Part shown: positions 36,518-48,332 of the stretch, in pieces
Position numbering within the stretch: position 1 is the first letter of the stretch
Layout of the letters: the number at the start of each line of letters is the position of its first letter
Source of the DNA: Nymphalis io
Lineage: Eukaryota; Arthropoda; Insecta; Lepidoptera; Nymphalidae
Length of the DNA stretch: 64,000 nt
Reading direction: 5' to 3'
NCBI RefSeq assembly: GCF_905147045.1
Contig: NC_065898.1
Coordinates: 12,524,001-12,588,000 of the forward strand
The notes under the pieces: generated by a model
The model's database searches: none
What the model was told of the DNA's origin: nothing
The model's input: the letters and a program-made list of their open reading frames with translations, nothing else
Position numbers and translations under genes: made by a program

Positions 36518-39500
36518 AGTATACCTTTTATAATTTTGTGATTACCGACAGATCGTAGAACATTTTTCAAGATTTTTATGAGATCGCGTCAGTATTCCGG
36601 AAACCGTGTTCCATTTGTATACTCTTGTACTTTAGTACGAATATTTTACACGAAGTATTAATGCCTTGGTGCGGACTCGATCTAATATTTCCTTATCTTG
36701 GTGCTTATTTTTAGGGTTATACTCTGTTCTCGGTGTATAGTATTTTGAGTCAACACAAGTGTTCAGAATTGGTCTAAACTATGTAATAGCAATATAGGTG
36801 CTAAAGTGAGATGCTTTATGTCGCACGGAAAACATTTATAGGTTTCAAAGGATTTTTTTAACTTTAGAGAATTTATCTCTGTGTAATGTATAGTTAAGAA
36901 ATTTAGTAGACGTTTTTTCTCATCTTATCTGAAAAATTAAAAACATTAGATTCTCGACCGTCATATCATATAATATTACATAAAATACTTTTATGATTTA
37001 TATATAAAGGTGCCACTGAGATTAGTAATATTATATAACTGTCAATTCTGTACCTACAACAATGGTTTGAAAAATTTTTTTTAACCTAAATAACAAAACC
37101 ATTTATTCAAATGGCTAAATCAATAGAGATTTTTTTAAGTCTGTCTAGTCTACGTCCGTCTCAAGTTATACTAACAGTTTCACGAATATCGAGTTTTTCT
37201 TTATTAAAAATGAAAAACCAACTCACTTTTCAACATAGACATTTCAAATTCGTTTTGAATCGCTCAACTCAATTCATAAGTCCATTTAATTATCATCATA
37301 TTTAGACGAAATATAATATTAAACAATAAAATGTTCGTATATTTCAAAGTGTCTTAGATTAGACTAGTAGACGTTTTATTATAATGGACCCTAAAATGTT
37401 CTACATAGGGCTCTTTTTGCAAGGTAGCATAGGTATAGACAACGTTGACAGTAGTTTCTTAGGGATCAATAGGAAATAGTTTTGTTATGTTTATAGATAT
37501 TTATAGTATTATTGTGTACCTAAAAGGCAAATAGTACTGCGTGTTTCGAAAATTTAGAAACACGATAGAATATTTGATAGATGTTTTTGATTGCAACGAT
37601 ATTTGGACGATAACTAACTTATTTTTCAAAAAATATCTAAAAGATTTCACGTTTAATATCGATGTTCGTATATAATCAGCGATTACAAATAATTTCAATA
37701 AATATATATTTTGCACGGTATAATGAATTTATTGTTTATTTATATAATAAATTAATAAATATTTATTGGATTAACATTATTTATTATATAAAATGCACAT
37801 TATAAGTAGTTTTTTACACAACGCGTTGAGCACATAGCACCGTTTATATGACGCTATAATGTCATCGTTTTGAAACAAATATTATACACGTCAGTTTTAA
37901 GGTTATAAATTGCATATACAAGTATTCATAGACGTTCAGAGATTTCGTAAATGTAAGTAGAAAATATATATAATAGTTTAACGGAATTAATAGGGTTGGA
38001 AATATGAGACGGACCAAATTTTTAATTCGATTTTGTCTTCTCTAACCCGTATTGTTTACTATAAATAGTTTAGCGAAAATTATTTTAAGCGCTTATTCCG
38101 TAAATACAATTTGTAAATGTTATTTTTTTTAATCTGTTCATTTAATTACGATTGTTTTTAAAACTTTTGACAATTCAAACGTTCTAATAAAGTTTCTATA
38201 TATTTCAAATATAGTTTAGTTGTTTAAGTATATAAAGATTTATGTAATGTCCACAGAGTATCAAAAGAATTTTTATCGAACGGTCTGAATATAATCAGCC
38301 AGTGTTTTAAATTTATCTATTTATTTTAATATAAAGAGTTGTAAGTCTACGTGTAGTTGTAACAGTGCTAGAGTGCAGATGATAAGCGATCTCATTGATA
38401 TTCACGTGTGATGAGGCTTTATGGATATTGAATTTTTTTTTATTATTTTCAGCACATTTTAGTGGTTAAGTTTTTTTTGTACAGAGATTTGATACAAGTT
38501 TATGTTATGTTAGCGTTATTGCTTACGCCGTTATAACAGCTTTACGCTTACTGGATACTTTGAAACAATACAACCGTTGTTCGAAATGTTTAGAATGATA
38601 AAAATTCTCTGTAGTAAGTTCTTCATAATAATCTAATTAATAATGGTAGAAAGTTTTGTAAAGGTAACCGTTATCACAGCAATAACACAAAAGCGTTTGT
38701 ATATGGTAGGCACTGGCGCAAATATATAGAAATATAAGTTATGACATTTTTTTTATATATATTAATAATACATTCGTACAGACAGACAGACATTTGGGCT
38801 GCTTCCAAATGACGTAGCTCGAGGTTTTGATGCTCAACAGTGAACATCGATCGTTGTTATAAGATGCATTTCAAACCACTTGGAAATTGAAAGCTAGACA
38901 ACTTCCATTTATATGTAATATATTTTTAACATTTACGTGTACATTTCAGAGGTTCTTTATTTAAGACTTTTAATTAATGGACCTCTTGTCAGTGCCAATC
39001 TTTATTAAACGTTAAAAGAATTTATGGCAACAAAAATGAAATAGTTTCATAAGATTTACCGATCTGTTCCTCAATTACGATTCCTATGAAAAGATATTTT
39101 ATTATTAAAACAATATGGTGCTACTTTATCGAGATATTCAAAGATTTAGTTATCGGTATATTTTTTGGTGATATTTTATTATTCTTAAGTAAGTTTACGG
39201 AGAATTTTTATCATTCGTTGTCATTATCAAAATAGTTACCATATAAGAAAAATATAAATAGAAACGGAGGTTCGATGTTGCACAAAAAAATCATACATTT
39301 AAACCGATATTTTTTAACCACTCTTAGTTTTAAGTATACTTTAATTTGATCTGATATTACCGTTAAGGAAGTTGCTTATATTGTTCGATTCGATGTAAAT
39401 TATAAAACTAAATAATTATATATAATTAATAGTTGAAAAATGTATTTAAAAATTGACAATAAACAGTATTTAAATTATAAATAAACGCGGCAGTTTTTAC

Positions 39501-41374
39501 GTCTTATTTTCGATATATTTATCTGTTTAAGTTTGTTTATTATTATTATTTTTTCTCTATTTTTTATGTAAATTCGTTTTGTTCGTATTTGTGTATATCA
39601 ACTACGACGGTATTTTCCTTATACAATTATTACGTTTATAAAGATTCAACGAATTGTTTACGATTTAGAATGAAGCAATAAATAAATATACGGAATGAAT
39701 GACGATTGTTTTATTTATTATTTTGTAATTAATGGCAATACCACCGGTTACCACCACCATTCTTGGCGGATATCGCCAAGCCGGGTGACATATTCTACCG
39801 CTAAGCCGTAATCCTTAGTATTATTGTGTTTTACAAACCGTGTAACTACTAGGACAAGGGATATAAAGATTGGAGTTCCCAAGGCACATTGTCAATATTT
39901 CTTACAGTGCAAATGTCTATATGGCGGTGGGAACAGAAAGCTTACCTTTGTAAGATTATTTTATTATATATGTATAACTTAGAAGTATTAAATATGATGA
40001 AATGCAATTTCAAGTAAGACTGATAATTTTCGAGTATTTTTACATTTTGTAATTTGAAAATAATTAAATAAATAAAAGACAAACATTAAACGAACGGAAT
40101 TTAATAAAATTTCTCCACATAATTAACGATTAATTATATTTTTACATTTAATTTACAATTTTCACTAGCCTTAAACATAATGATTAGTAACGAAATAATT
40201 AATTTTACATATAAACAACTTATAAATTAAAACAATTCATCTAATTACATAATGTCTACAACAGATACGACCTTGCTTGTAAACGTTGCTTAGCGGCAAT
40301 TAATGAAACATTGCTGTCTTCTTCTTACGAATGTCGAATCAATAATGACAGAAAGAGTGAAATCAGTGTTTAACTAAACAACCCCTAAGCAACGTTTATA
40401 AGGCGGATAAGTACTTAATATTCCTCTAAAATTTAAGCATATTGTTTTCTACATAAAGATAAATAAACTCGTAATACGATCGCTTTTCTAATTTAATGGA
40501 CATCAAGTTTTTAGTAAAAAGAACAACAGAAAATTTTGAACAGAATAATGAAATGGGCCTTTTTGAAATCCAGCTTGTATGCACTATTTCATAAAACGTG
40601 TGCTACTGAAATGCTTAAAATTTTTGAATAGTAGTTGTTTTGTAATTGGCGTGTACAAAATTTTCGATCAATTGATTAGTTAAAATCAAGGTTACAAGAT
40701 TTATCCCACACACATTAATAGGGGGCCAATTCTATTAGTTTACAAAGGTTATGATACGATCCCGATTTTATTCCGTTCCGATTTTCCGATTCCGACTGAA
40801 ACGCAACTGGTTCGTCATTACCGTCAAAAACGGTTAAACGACAACGATTTTCGATTCGATTGCGATAAAGCGTCAAATTCTTAATAGAATTTATCCCCAA
40901 GTGACTTAAAGGCTTGTAAAATGTGATATTTAGCTAAAATTCGAACGAACTCTATGATGATGATGAGCATATAACTCATTTTATTTGTTCCAAAATTATC
41001 TTAAAACTATATATGTAATAGTATGTACGTACTTCTGTTCAATAAATAAATTATAAAAGAAAATCTACAATAAATGTATATTTCTGGTGGGGTTGGGGTT
41101 TTGGGTGAATATGTTATTAGATAAATAATAAGTATCTAATCTTATTTTACAAACATTTCTATAATAATTAAAAACGAAAACTCTCTCCATTCTTAAAAAT
41201 ATATAAATTTAACGCGCTGCTATCTGACGGTTTTAACCGACGAAACAATTGGGCCTATACAACCCAACGATCCTAATGTCCTAACTATTCTAAAGAAATT
41301 CACACTTATACCTATATTTATGGGCTAACTTCACAGTAAATCCAAAATTACACACTATATACTGAGCTTAATTT
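36518..41374. other. Probable Dlg5 3' UTR followed by intergenic DNA
   Basis: AT-rich with no convincing coding frame on either strand. Several AATAAA signals occur; the one at 39677-39682 lies just before a SINE-like copy at 39732-39960 and could end a long 3' UTR. 40000-41370 shows nothing recognisable and must include the 3' UTR of the minus-strand spz gene. Confidence 0.5.
39732..39960 (+). mobile_element. SINE-like repeat (family B), decayed
   Basis: GGTTACCACCACCATTCTTG to the last recognisable block near 39950; just beyond a candidate Dlg5 poly-A signal. Confidence 0.55.
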
Positions 41375-42243
41375 TCAATATAATTCATCAGGGTCCTCAT
41401 AGGACATGGTGTACCAGTCTCTTGCCACGTCCTCGTAGATCAGTCTTTTAACCTCTTCGTCGTACTGAGGGTGCAGGATCCTGGGTGATCGAGCGCGGAA
41501 TTCGAGGGGCACGTCATAGCACTTGCACACACAACAGGCTGGGAACTTGAACCAGTCCGCGAATATGCCGCGACATTCGTTACGTGGATCGTAAGCCAGC
41601 AAGCGATGGAGACGGAACTGCTGCTCACATCTAGAACATAGAAAATATGTTTAGTACACTATAGTTAAGTCTTATTATTATTAACTAAACCGGGTTTCTT
41701 ATGTTAGTTATCCAGCGATGGTCGTTCAGTTTCGAGAAAACTATCAACGACTATGAGGGCCGTAGTTTTTGTGCAGCCACTTTAGTAAGCGACTTCTTTT
41801 AAAGTTTAAAATAGTTAGTGTGTTATATAAGAGAATTCATTATAAAAATAATTACTCAATGTACATGGTGTTTTAAAATTAAAACAAAAAATGAATGATT
41901 AAGTCGTTCGAGATAACTATTTCATTTCATCATCGTCTGCTTGCCCCCATTTATTTTAATTCTAGCTAGTTTATGGTCAGAAGTCTGTCTGATGCCAAAC
42001 CTCCCTAAAAATGATTTTGGTGGTATTTTCCAAGACTTTAAGATTATGAAAAAGAAACAAGATGAGGTATATTTTTCTTACCTACATCCTTCCCTGCAGT
42101 ACATTTGTTTGTGCTTGTGCACGCACGTCTCCAGGTGTATGTACTGCTCGAAGGGGTACATATTGAGGAGAGCTAGCATCTCTCCGCGCGTGCTGTTCGC
42201 CCAGAATGGAGCTGCCATCTCCTCTTTTGTTTCGCATGCGTTT
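41375..42243 (-). CDS. spz3: spz cystine-knot exons
   Basis: Exon 42082-42243 (acceptor TTCACAG, donor GTAAGA) and exon 41375-41630 (acceptor TTCTAG) together encode the whole mature-domain signature. Cysteines lie at ACETK, LETCVHK, MYCREGCRC, NECRG and CCVCKC, enough for the three intrachain bridges plus extra pairs typical of this subgroup. The split codon reads AG|A, giving GCR-CEQQ. The protein ends EDPDELY. Confidence 0.88.
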
Positions 42244-44792
42244 CTGTGAAAAATGAATTTATTGGTGTTTTACAAAATTATCAATAAAGTAATTATTATA
42301 CCAGAATAAGTAAATAATTTAATTTTGATTGTTTGCGTATTAAATAATATATATTTGCGTATTAAATAATATATATTTGCGTATTAAATAATATAATAAA
42401 ACGTCTTTGTGTATGCTTAATAATACTAAAATCTGTAACGACGCAAAAAAAATGAGAGTACATAATAATTTGGTATATACACATGTGCGCAGGAGTACTT
42501 TTTATTCCCTAGACTTTACCAAATTAGAATGTCACCGTCAACTTACTAACTCTAACAAAATTTTTGACACAAAAAACTAACAATATTTAATAGCCGATGA
42601 CTAGTATTATTATCTACTCGTCAGTATCAGAACAGCAGCTATAGAAGACTTACGAGACAGTTGCATTTTTATATAATAAAAGATATATAAAAGTTTCTCT
42701 TATATACATGGAATTCATTTCTGGCTATTACCGCTACTCCAAAATACGAATCGATTTTACAGTACTTATAAATTAATATTTTTTTATGTTTTCTTGATTG
42801 TAAAACTACGTAAAACTTAGTCAAGAGCTAGGAATATAGCTTATTAAGTGGAGTATGCATAAATGCAAGATCAATGTTCGATAGAGTATTCAATAAATTG
42901 AAAATTATTAAATAATATATATTTGCGTATTAAATAATATAATAAAACGTCTTTGTGTATGCTTAATAATACTAAAATCTGTAACGACGCAAAAAAAATG
43001 AGAGTACACAATAATTTGGTATATACACATGTGCGCAGGAGTACTTTTTATTCCCTAGACAATAAATTGAATATTTATTATAATTTCAATAAATTGAAAA
43101 TTATTAAATAAAATAACATTTAAGGAAAAGTATTAAAACATAAAATTTATGATGACAGCGATACTAATTTAAACATATTCTTTGGCCCGGGTGAAAGTAA
43201 GCTGTCGCAAAAGTTGAAACCTGTTATTATAATAACGTTTTAGACCATGACTTCATCAAGAAAATTATCATGTTTAACATGAAGCGGATCTTTGTATAAT
43301 ATGGATATGTTTATGATCTAACGATTTAATTATTTAAACAAGTTGTTAATGGGTGACATGGGTGGGTATTTTATAACTTTATGTTATAACGATTTGTCGT
43401 AATTATTTTGTATATTTTATTAAAAAAATATTTTATGATAATATTGACAAGAATCCTTAGTAATGTTAAATATCTAGACAGTTTTAGTGTACTGAAAATA
43501 TAATATAATTTACTGATAATATAATGAAATTTACAGCTACGCAAGAAATATTAGAAAGATCAGCAAAGAGGCACAAGTGATTTTGGAGAATATCAACATC
43601 ACTTTATAATGATTAATGAACAACTGATAATAATAAAATGCAACTTACGCTCCTCGTAGCTTAATGACAGACGGACGCATTGTTTCCTGATGTACCACTG
43701 GTTTTGGATGAAATTCTTCCTTTTTTTCATTTTCTTTAGTGTCAATACGATCGATTTTAACTTTTTCATGCTCAGAGAAAAGTAACGTTGGAGGCAAAGT
43801 CGAAGCATCACCGTTGCTTTTCCAACTATCCTTACCCGTTTCTGTTGTTATGTCATCATATTGTTCATCATTACTTTCTGTGGTATTGACTACGATTTCC
43901 GTTGTTGTTGCAATTGTGTTCCGTTCTGTATTGTTTTTCATTTCAGAAGTCAGTATTTCACTTTTTGAAGTACCAGAGAAGTTTGTGTATATACTGTTGG
44001 CTTCAATACTTTGTTTTATGACAGCTTCTAGAGTAATTACGTCTGGATCTAAATTATTGATTTCAATATTTGCTATACTTTCGAGTTTAGTTTTATATGA
44101 TATACCTTTGTCGTCGTTTGATGCTTCATTATTATTTGTATAATTTTGATTTTCTTTGTTTTTGTTGGTACTATTTAAAGTGTCTAAAGGCTTTACTTTT
44201 AAGTTATCGTTATCAACTTTTTTCTGTTTCTCATTTGATTGAATTGGTCTAAAATGTGGTTTATCTTTCATGGCACGTCCATTGCTTTTTTTTGTGTATA
44301 ACATTTTTGTTTTTATAAGATCCTCAGAAAAACCATTGCTTCTGTCATCGTCGTCATCGTCAATGAAATTTTCTAATTCTGCTTTAAGTACAGCAATGTG
44401 ACGTTCTTCTCCATACATTCTCCTCATAAGACCCTGAAGTTATTAAAAATTATTATTAAAATTGACTATTTCAAAACATGGTGTCACAAAAACAATGTAA
44501 AGCATAGTCACGAAACACGATACAATTTTATTGAGATATTAAAAAAATATAACAAAGTAAATAACGAGAGGCGCAATTTATAGATAATATTGCTCAGAAA
44601 TATATAACGTACCTGATTCTCTCGAATGAACCGTCGTATCGCATGCCAAGGGTAGCTACTGCCTGGTGTTGTGCAGTAGCTTTGCTTGCTGAGATCACAC
44701 GGTACATCGGGTACAGGTTTAGCGCGCTTGGAGCGGTAGGGCCGCGCACACGCCGAGGCGTAGTCGTAGCCATGAGCTGCTGTCCATGTCAC
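41375..44792 (-). CDS. spz3: Spaetzle-family cystine-knot ligand, most like Spaetzle 3; 5' end incomplete
   Basis: Secreted neurotrophin-like ligand of Toll receptors. Four minus-strand exons: 44613-44792 (left border of the protein uncertain), 43649-44433, 42082-42243 and 41375-41630. Junction phases 0, 2, 2 agree and give 460 residues plus stop. N-terminal part: basic RSKR site (furin-like), CDLSKQSYC, then YPWHAIRRFIRENQ-GLMRRMYG. The second exon is a long acidic/Asn/Thr-rich pro-region. The last two exons form the cystine-knot domain: ACETKEEMAAPFWANSTRGE, LNMYPFEQYIHLETC, MYCREGCRCEQQFRLHRLL, DPRNECRGIF and CCVCKCY. No signal peptide is visible; the frame at 44792 begins with GTG after a plausible TAG acceptor, so an upstream exon is expected. 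Family certain; subfamily from memory of sequence style. Confidence 0.8.
42361..42514 (+). repeat. 154-base direct repeat, copy 1
   Basis: Matches 42907-43060 with a single substitution seen by eye. It is preceded by two further tandem copies of a 22-base unit (TTTGCGTATTAAATAATATA core) from about 42334. Confidence 0.9.
42907..43060 (+). repeat. 154-base direct repeat, copy 2
   Basis: Second copy, offset 546 bases from the first, in the same spz intron. Confidence 0.9.
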
Positions 44793-45917
44793 CTACTTAC
44801 GAACAAGAGATGGTGTCATTTTATGTTTCCGCCTCAAACCTTAAATGCGCAAGCTTATCTCGTAAAGTACTGTAAAACTTACAGTTAGTATGCCATAGTT
44901 GGCAATAAACTCATAGAGTAACTAACAAATAAATAATCGAGTTGCTGTTAGAACTTTATATCAAAACTTAATATTAAAAAGTAAATGCATCTTATGATAT
45001 TTATTTCATATCTATTTTGTGTATGGCCGCATAATTAATTACTAATTTAGTAACCGTTATTTTAATTACTATCTATTAATTAATTGATAAATGTCTCAAA
45101 TATGTAGATTTAATATCGAATACCTAAATAAAACTTATTATATCATGATCGAAAAAAAACAAATATAATTAGTCATTATAAAATATCGTAATAAAAACCC
45201 ATTGAATGTTACCTTTTATCAATATAAACATCTTGATTATAATTTCCAATTTCGCCATTACATCAGGTAAATGATCAAAAGTGCATTAAAAAAAATTGAC
45301 ACAGTGAGCGTCTTGATAAATGAACCGTAATGTTAATGTTTGGATTCGTTAGACCTGAATCGGGGTCATCGCTCTCGAAATATGATCACCTGTCTACTGT
45401 CCAGCCGAACGAAAGTAAACGCCTACAGACACTCTAATTGAAGATACAATTAAGACTTAGGTTTCACTTTTAGGTGGTACTTTCTACTCTCTTTGTATGG
45501 TTAACGAACGTTACGATCCTTTTGGGTCGAGTTATGTGTAATCGCGCGTGTATAAACAAGGATTTCAAAATAATTAAAGCGTAATGGATTTTTTTTTGTT
45601 GAATGAAAATACTCGTCGGACACAAAGAGCAAATGGTCGATTTGCTGTTTTTTATATAATTTGTCAATTTACATAGTTATTTATTTAAGTCCTTAAAATT
45701 ATTGGATGAGCGATTAAATATATCTTCCATATAAAAAACTATATATTTTGTAAAAAAAATATTAACGCAATACAATATGATGCTATATTATAGTCTTGTT
45801 CTTCAGTAGAGTCACTAAAGAGCCTTTTTTGAACTCGTATCTGAATCTATACTCTACATTTATAACCAGTATACATCATATTAATAAGACAAATATATTG
45901 TTAATAACTAAAAATAG

Positions 45918-46150
45918 CAGCCGAGATGGCCCAGTGGTAAGAACGCGTGAATCTTAACCGAGGATCGTAGGTTCAAGCCCGGGCAAGCACATGCATGCTG
46001 AATTTGTAATTATAATTCATATCGTGCTTAACGGCGAAGCACAACATCGTGAGGAAACTTGGAGCAGCGTGGTGGAATAAGCTCCAAACCTTCTGCTCAA
46101 AAAGGGAGAGGCGGCCTCAGTCCAACAGTAGAACATTTACAGACTGATAC
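45918..46150 (+). mobile_element. tRNA-derived SINE (family A), with internal deletion
   Basis: tRNA head present; the middle between GTGAGGAAACTT and GGAGCAGCGTGG is deleted and the end is degenerate. Confidence 0.8.
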
Positions 46151-47299
46151 CAAACTAAAAATAGTATCGATTATGCGTTCTTGCCTAGGTACTTATAACG
46201 ATCGAAGCTACTTGAATTGCAAACATTTGTAATCAATTTACTTTATTTATTTGTCATATGAAGATCATAAAATCGCGAGCTCATTTATACAAATATAGGC
46301 GTGTCTATTGTGTGCAAAAAATGGTGCTGCGTTTGTAGAAAGTAATATCAAATACCCTGGATTGAAAAATAAAAGGAGAAACACGAAATATAAAATATGT
46401 CTAGAATAAATGAAGACATACTCTAACTACTATCTCTTAAATTAAATCTTTTCGCAAAGGAAGTTCCCCTAACTTTCTTACTCACCAAACCTGGTGGAAT
46501 AAACAAAAACATGATTAATTTTTAATTCACTATATTTATTCCAAATAAACTATAATTATTTAACTGATGTTAATAAAATATTATCTCTACAAGATGGAGG
46601 ACAGCTCAATCAGGAATGGAAAACAAAATCCAAATGCAAAGTTTTTAATTCCATTAATTTAACAAGACACGCCTAAACTAGTAAAGCCTTTATTTAAAAG
46701 AAAGACCAATGATATTCTGATACAACTTTCGTTAGGTAGAGTTCTTAGATGTAACATTAATGGTATTTCTCGATGTAAATTTATAAACATACAAGCAGAG
46801 GCTCAAGCGAAATGCCGGTCAGCACAGGACATTTTTGGGCGCGTACAATTTGGGCCATGAAGATGTGTGATGACGTTATATCGAGCACAGTACGTGCGCG
46901 TATGTGGGTGCTCGCGAAACCGTTAGAATTAATATACATTTTTTTATTTTGGTATATCTTGTACAATAAACAGCACGAACATTTTTATTGACTACACACT
47001 ACGTGTTTATTATTATTATTATTAAAAGTACTCTATTTATACATTATATATATATTCTACTACTGTGTATCTTAACTTTGTTTCTATGGGAAGGAACTGA
47101 TTTCTAATATTTAGTTCAAGCTAATTCAGGAATCAAGGCCGCATTATTAAGAAATATAAAAAAGGTTTACATTAAAGTTTTTATAATTATTATTGAGACG
47201 AGATAGTTTTAGTCACACTTTAATTTTTTTCCATATCCGTCTGTACACATCTTAGTTTAATTAGTATAGAATAATTGCCAAGTTTTGTGATTTATATTA

Positions 47300-47590
47300 C
47301 TGGTGGTTGGGCTTTATGCAAACTCATCTGGGTATGTACCACCTACTCGACAGATATTCTACCACAAAACAGCACTTAGTATTTGGTATAGTTGTGTTCC
47401 GGTTTGAAGGGCGAGTGAGCCAGTGTAATTACAGGCACAAGGGACATAACATCTTAGTTCCTAAGGTTGGTAGCGCATTGACGATGTAAGCAATGGTTAA
47501 CATTTCTTACAATACCAATGTCCATGGGCCTTGGTCCACTTACCATCAAGTGGCCCATATGCTCGTCCGCCTATATATTTTATAAAAAAA
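47300..47590 (+). mobile_element. SINE-like repeat (family B), near full length
   Basis: TGGTGGTTGGGCTTTATGCA to the A run after CGTCCGCCTATATATTTTAT. Confidence 0.75.
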
Positions 47591-48039
47591 TAATAATTTC
47601 AAGTTAACGATTTATAACAAGCATGTTCTATGCTTCACCTGTTAGTATGTTGTATCAAATATAGGAACAAAAATTCAAATAGTTACGAACCTATTAAATT
47701 GTACACGGCTTAGATGTTGGCGATAAAAGCTGGTCCAAACGTAAACATTTGACCACAAATAAGTATGTTCTCATTCATCAGACATATTTTCAATGACTTC
47801 GTATTGTAACATGGCTGTTATATAAGTAACAAAAGAACGAGAGGTTGCATTATCATTAGTTCGGTGCAGACAGGTGGACAGGCATGTGAGTGAAAGTGAC
47901 CGATGGTATTTGGGAGCAGGTAATGACGTCAAACTACTGTTTCATAGCCGTTGCTTCCTATTTCATTTTGATCGATACATTTTATTTTCCTCAGTTTTGT
48001 TTGTGTTTGTTTTTAATATTCTAATTTATATTTATTAAA

Positions 48040-48332
48040 AGCCGAGATGGCCCAGTGGTAAGAACGCATGAATCTTAACCGATGATCGTGGGTTCAAACC
48101 CGGGCAACCACAACTGAATTTTCATGTGCTTAATTTGTGATTATAATTCATCTCGTGCTTGACGGTGAAGGAAAACATCGTAAGTAATCGTAATTTCACT
48201 AAAATTCTGCCACATATGTGTTGCACCGAGCCGCATTGGAGCAGCGTGGTGGAATATGCTCCAAAACCTTCTCCTCAAAAAAGGCAGAAGAGGCCTTAGC
48301 CCAGCAGTGGGACATTAACAGGCTGTTACGAA
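48040..48332 (+). mobile_element. tRNA-derived SINE (family A)
   Basis: Near-complete copy with tRNA head, body and CAGGCTGTTAC end. Confidence 0.85.

Larger units (their letters stand above)
42244..43648 (-). other. spz intron 2 with a local duplication
   Basis: 1.4 kb AT-rich intron holding two nearly identical 154-base direct repeats (separate entry) and no coding signal. Confidence 0.7.

Noticed and set aside
40715..40900. Minus-strand 61-codon frame rich in Arg/Asn/Glu
   Set aside because: Built from a short locally repetitive CGATTCCGATT-type sequence; no sign of a real gene.
43739..44143. Plus-strand open frame of 134 codons
   Set aside because: Antisense shadow of the spz pro-region exon; hydrophobic composition mirrors its Asn/Thr/Glu codons.
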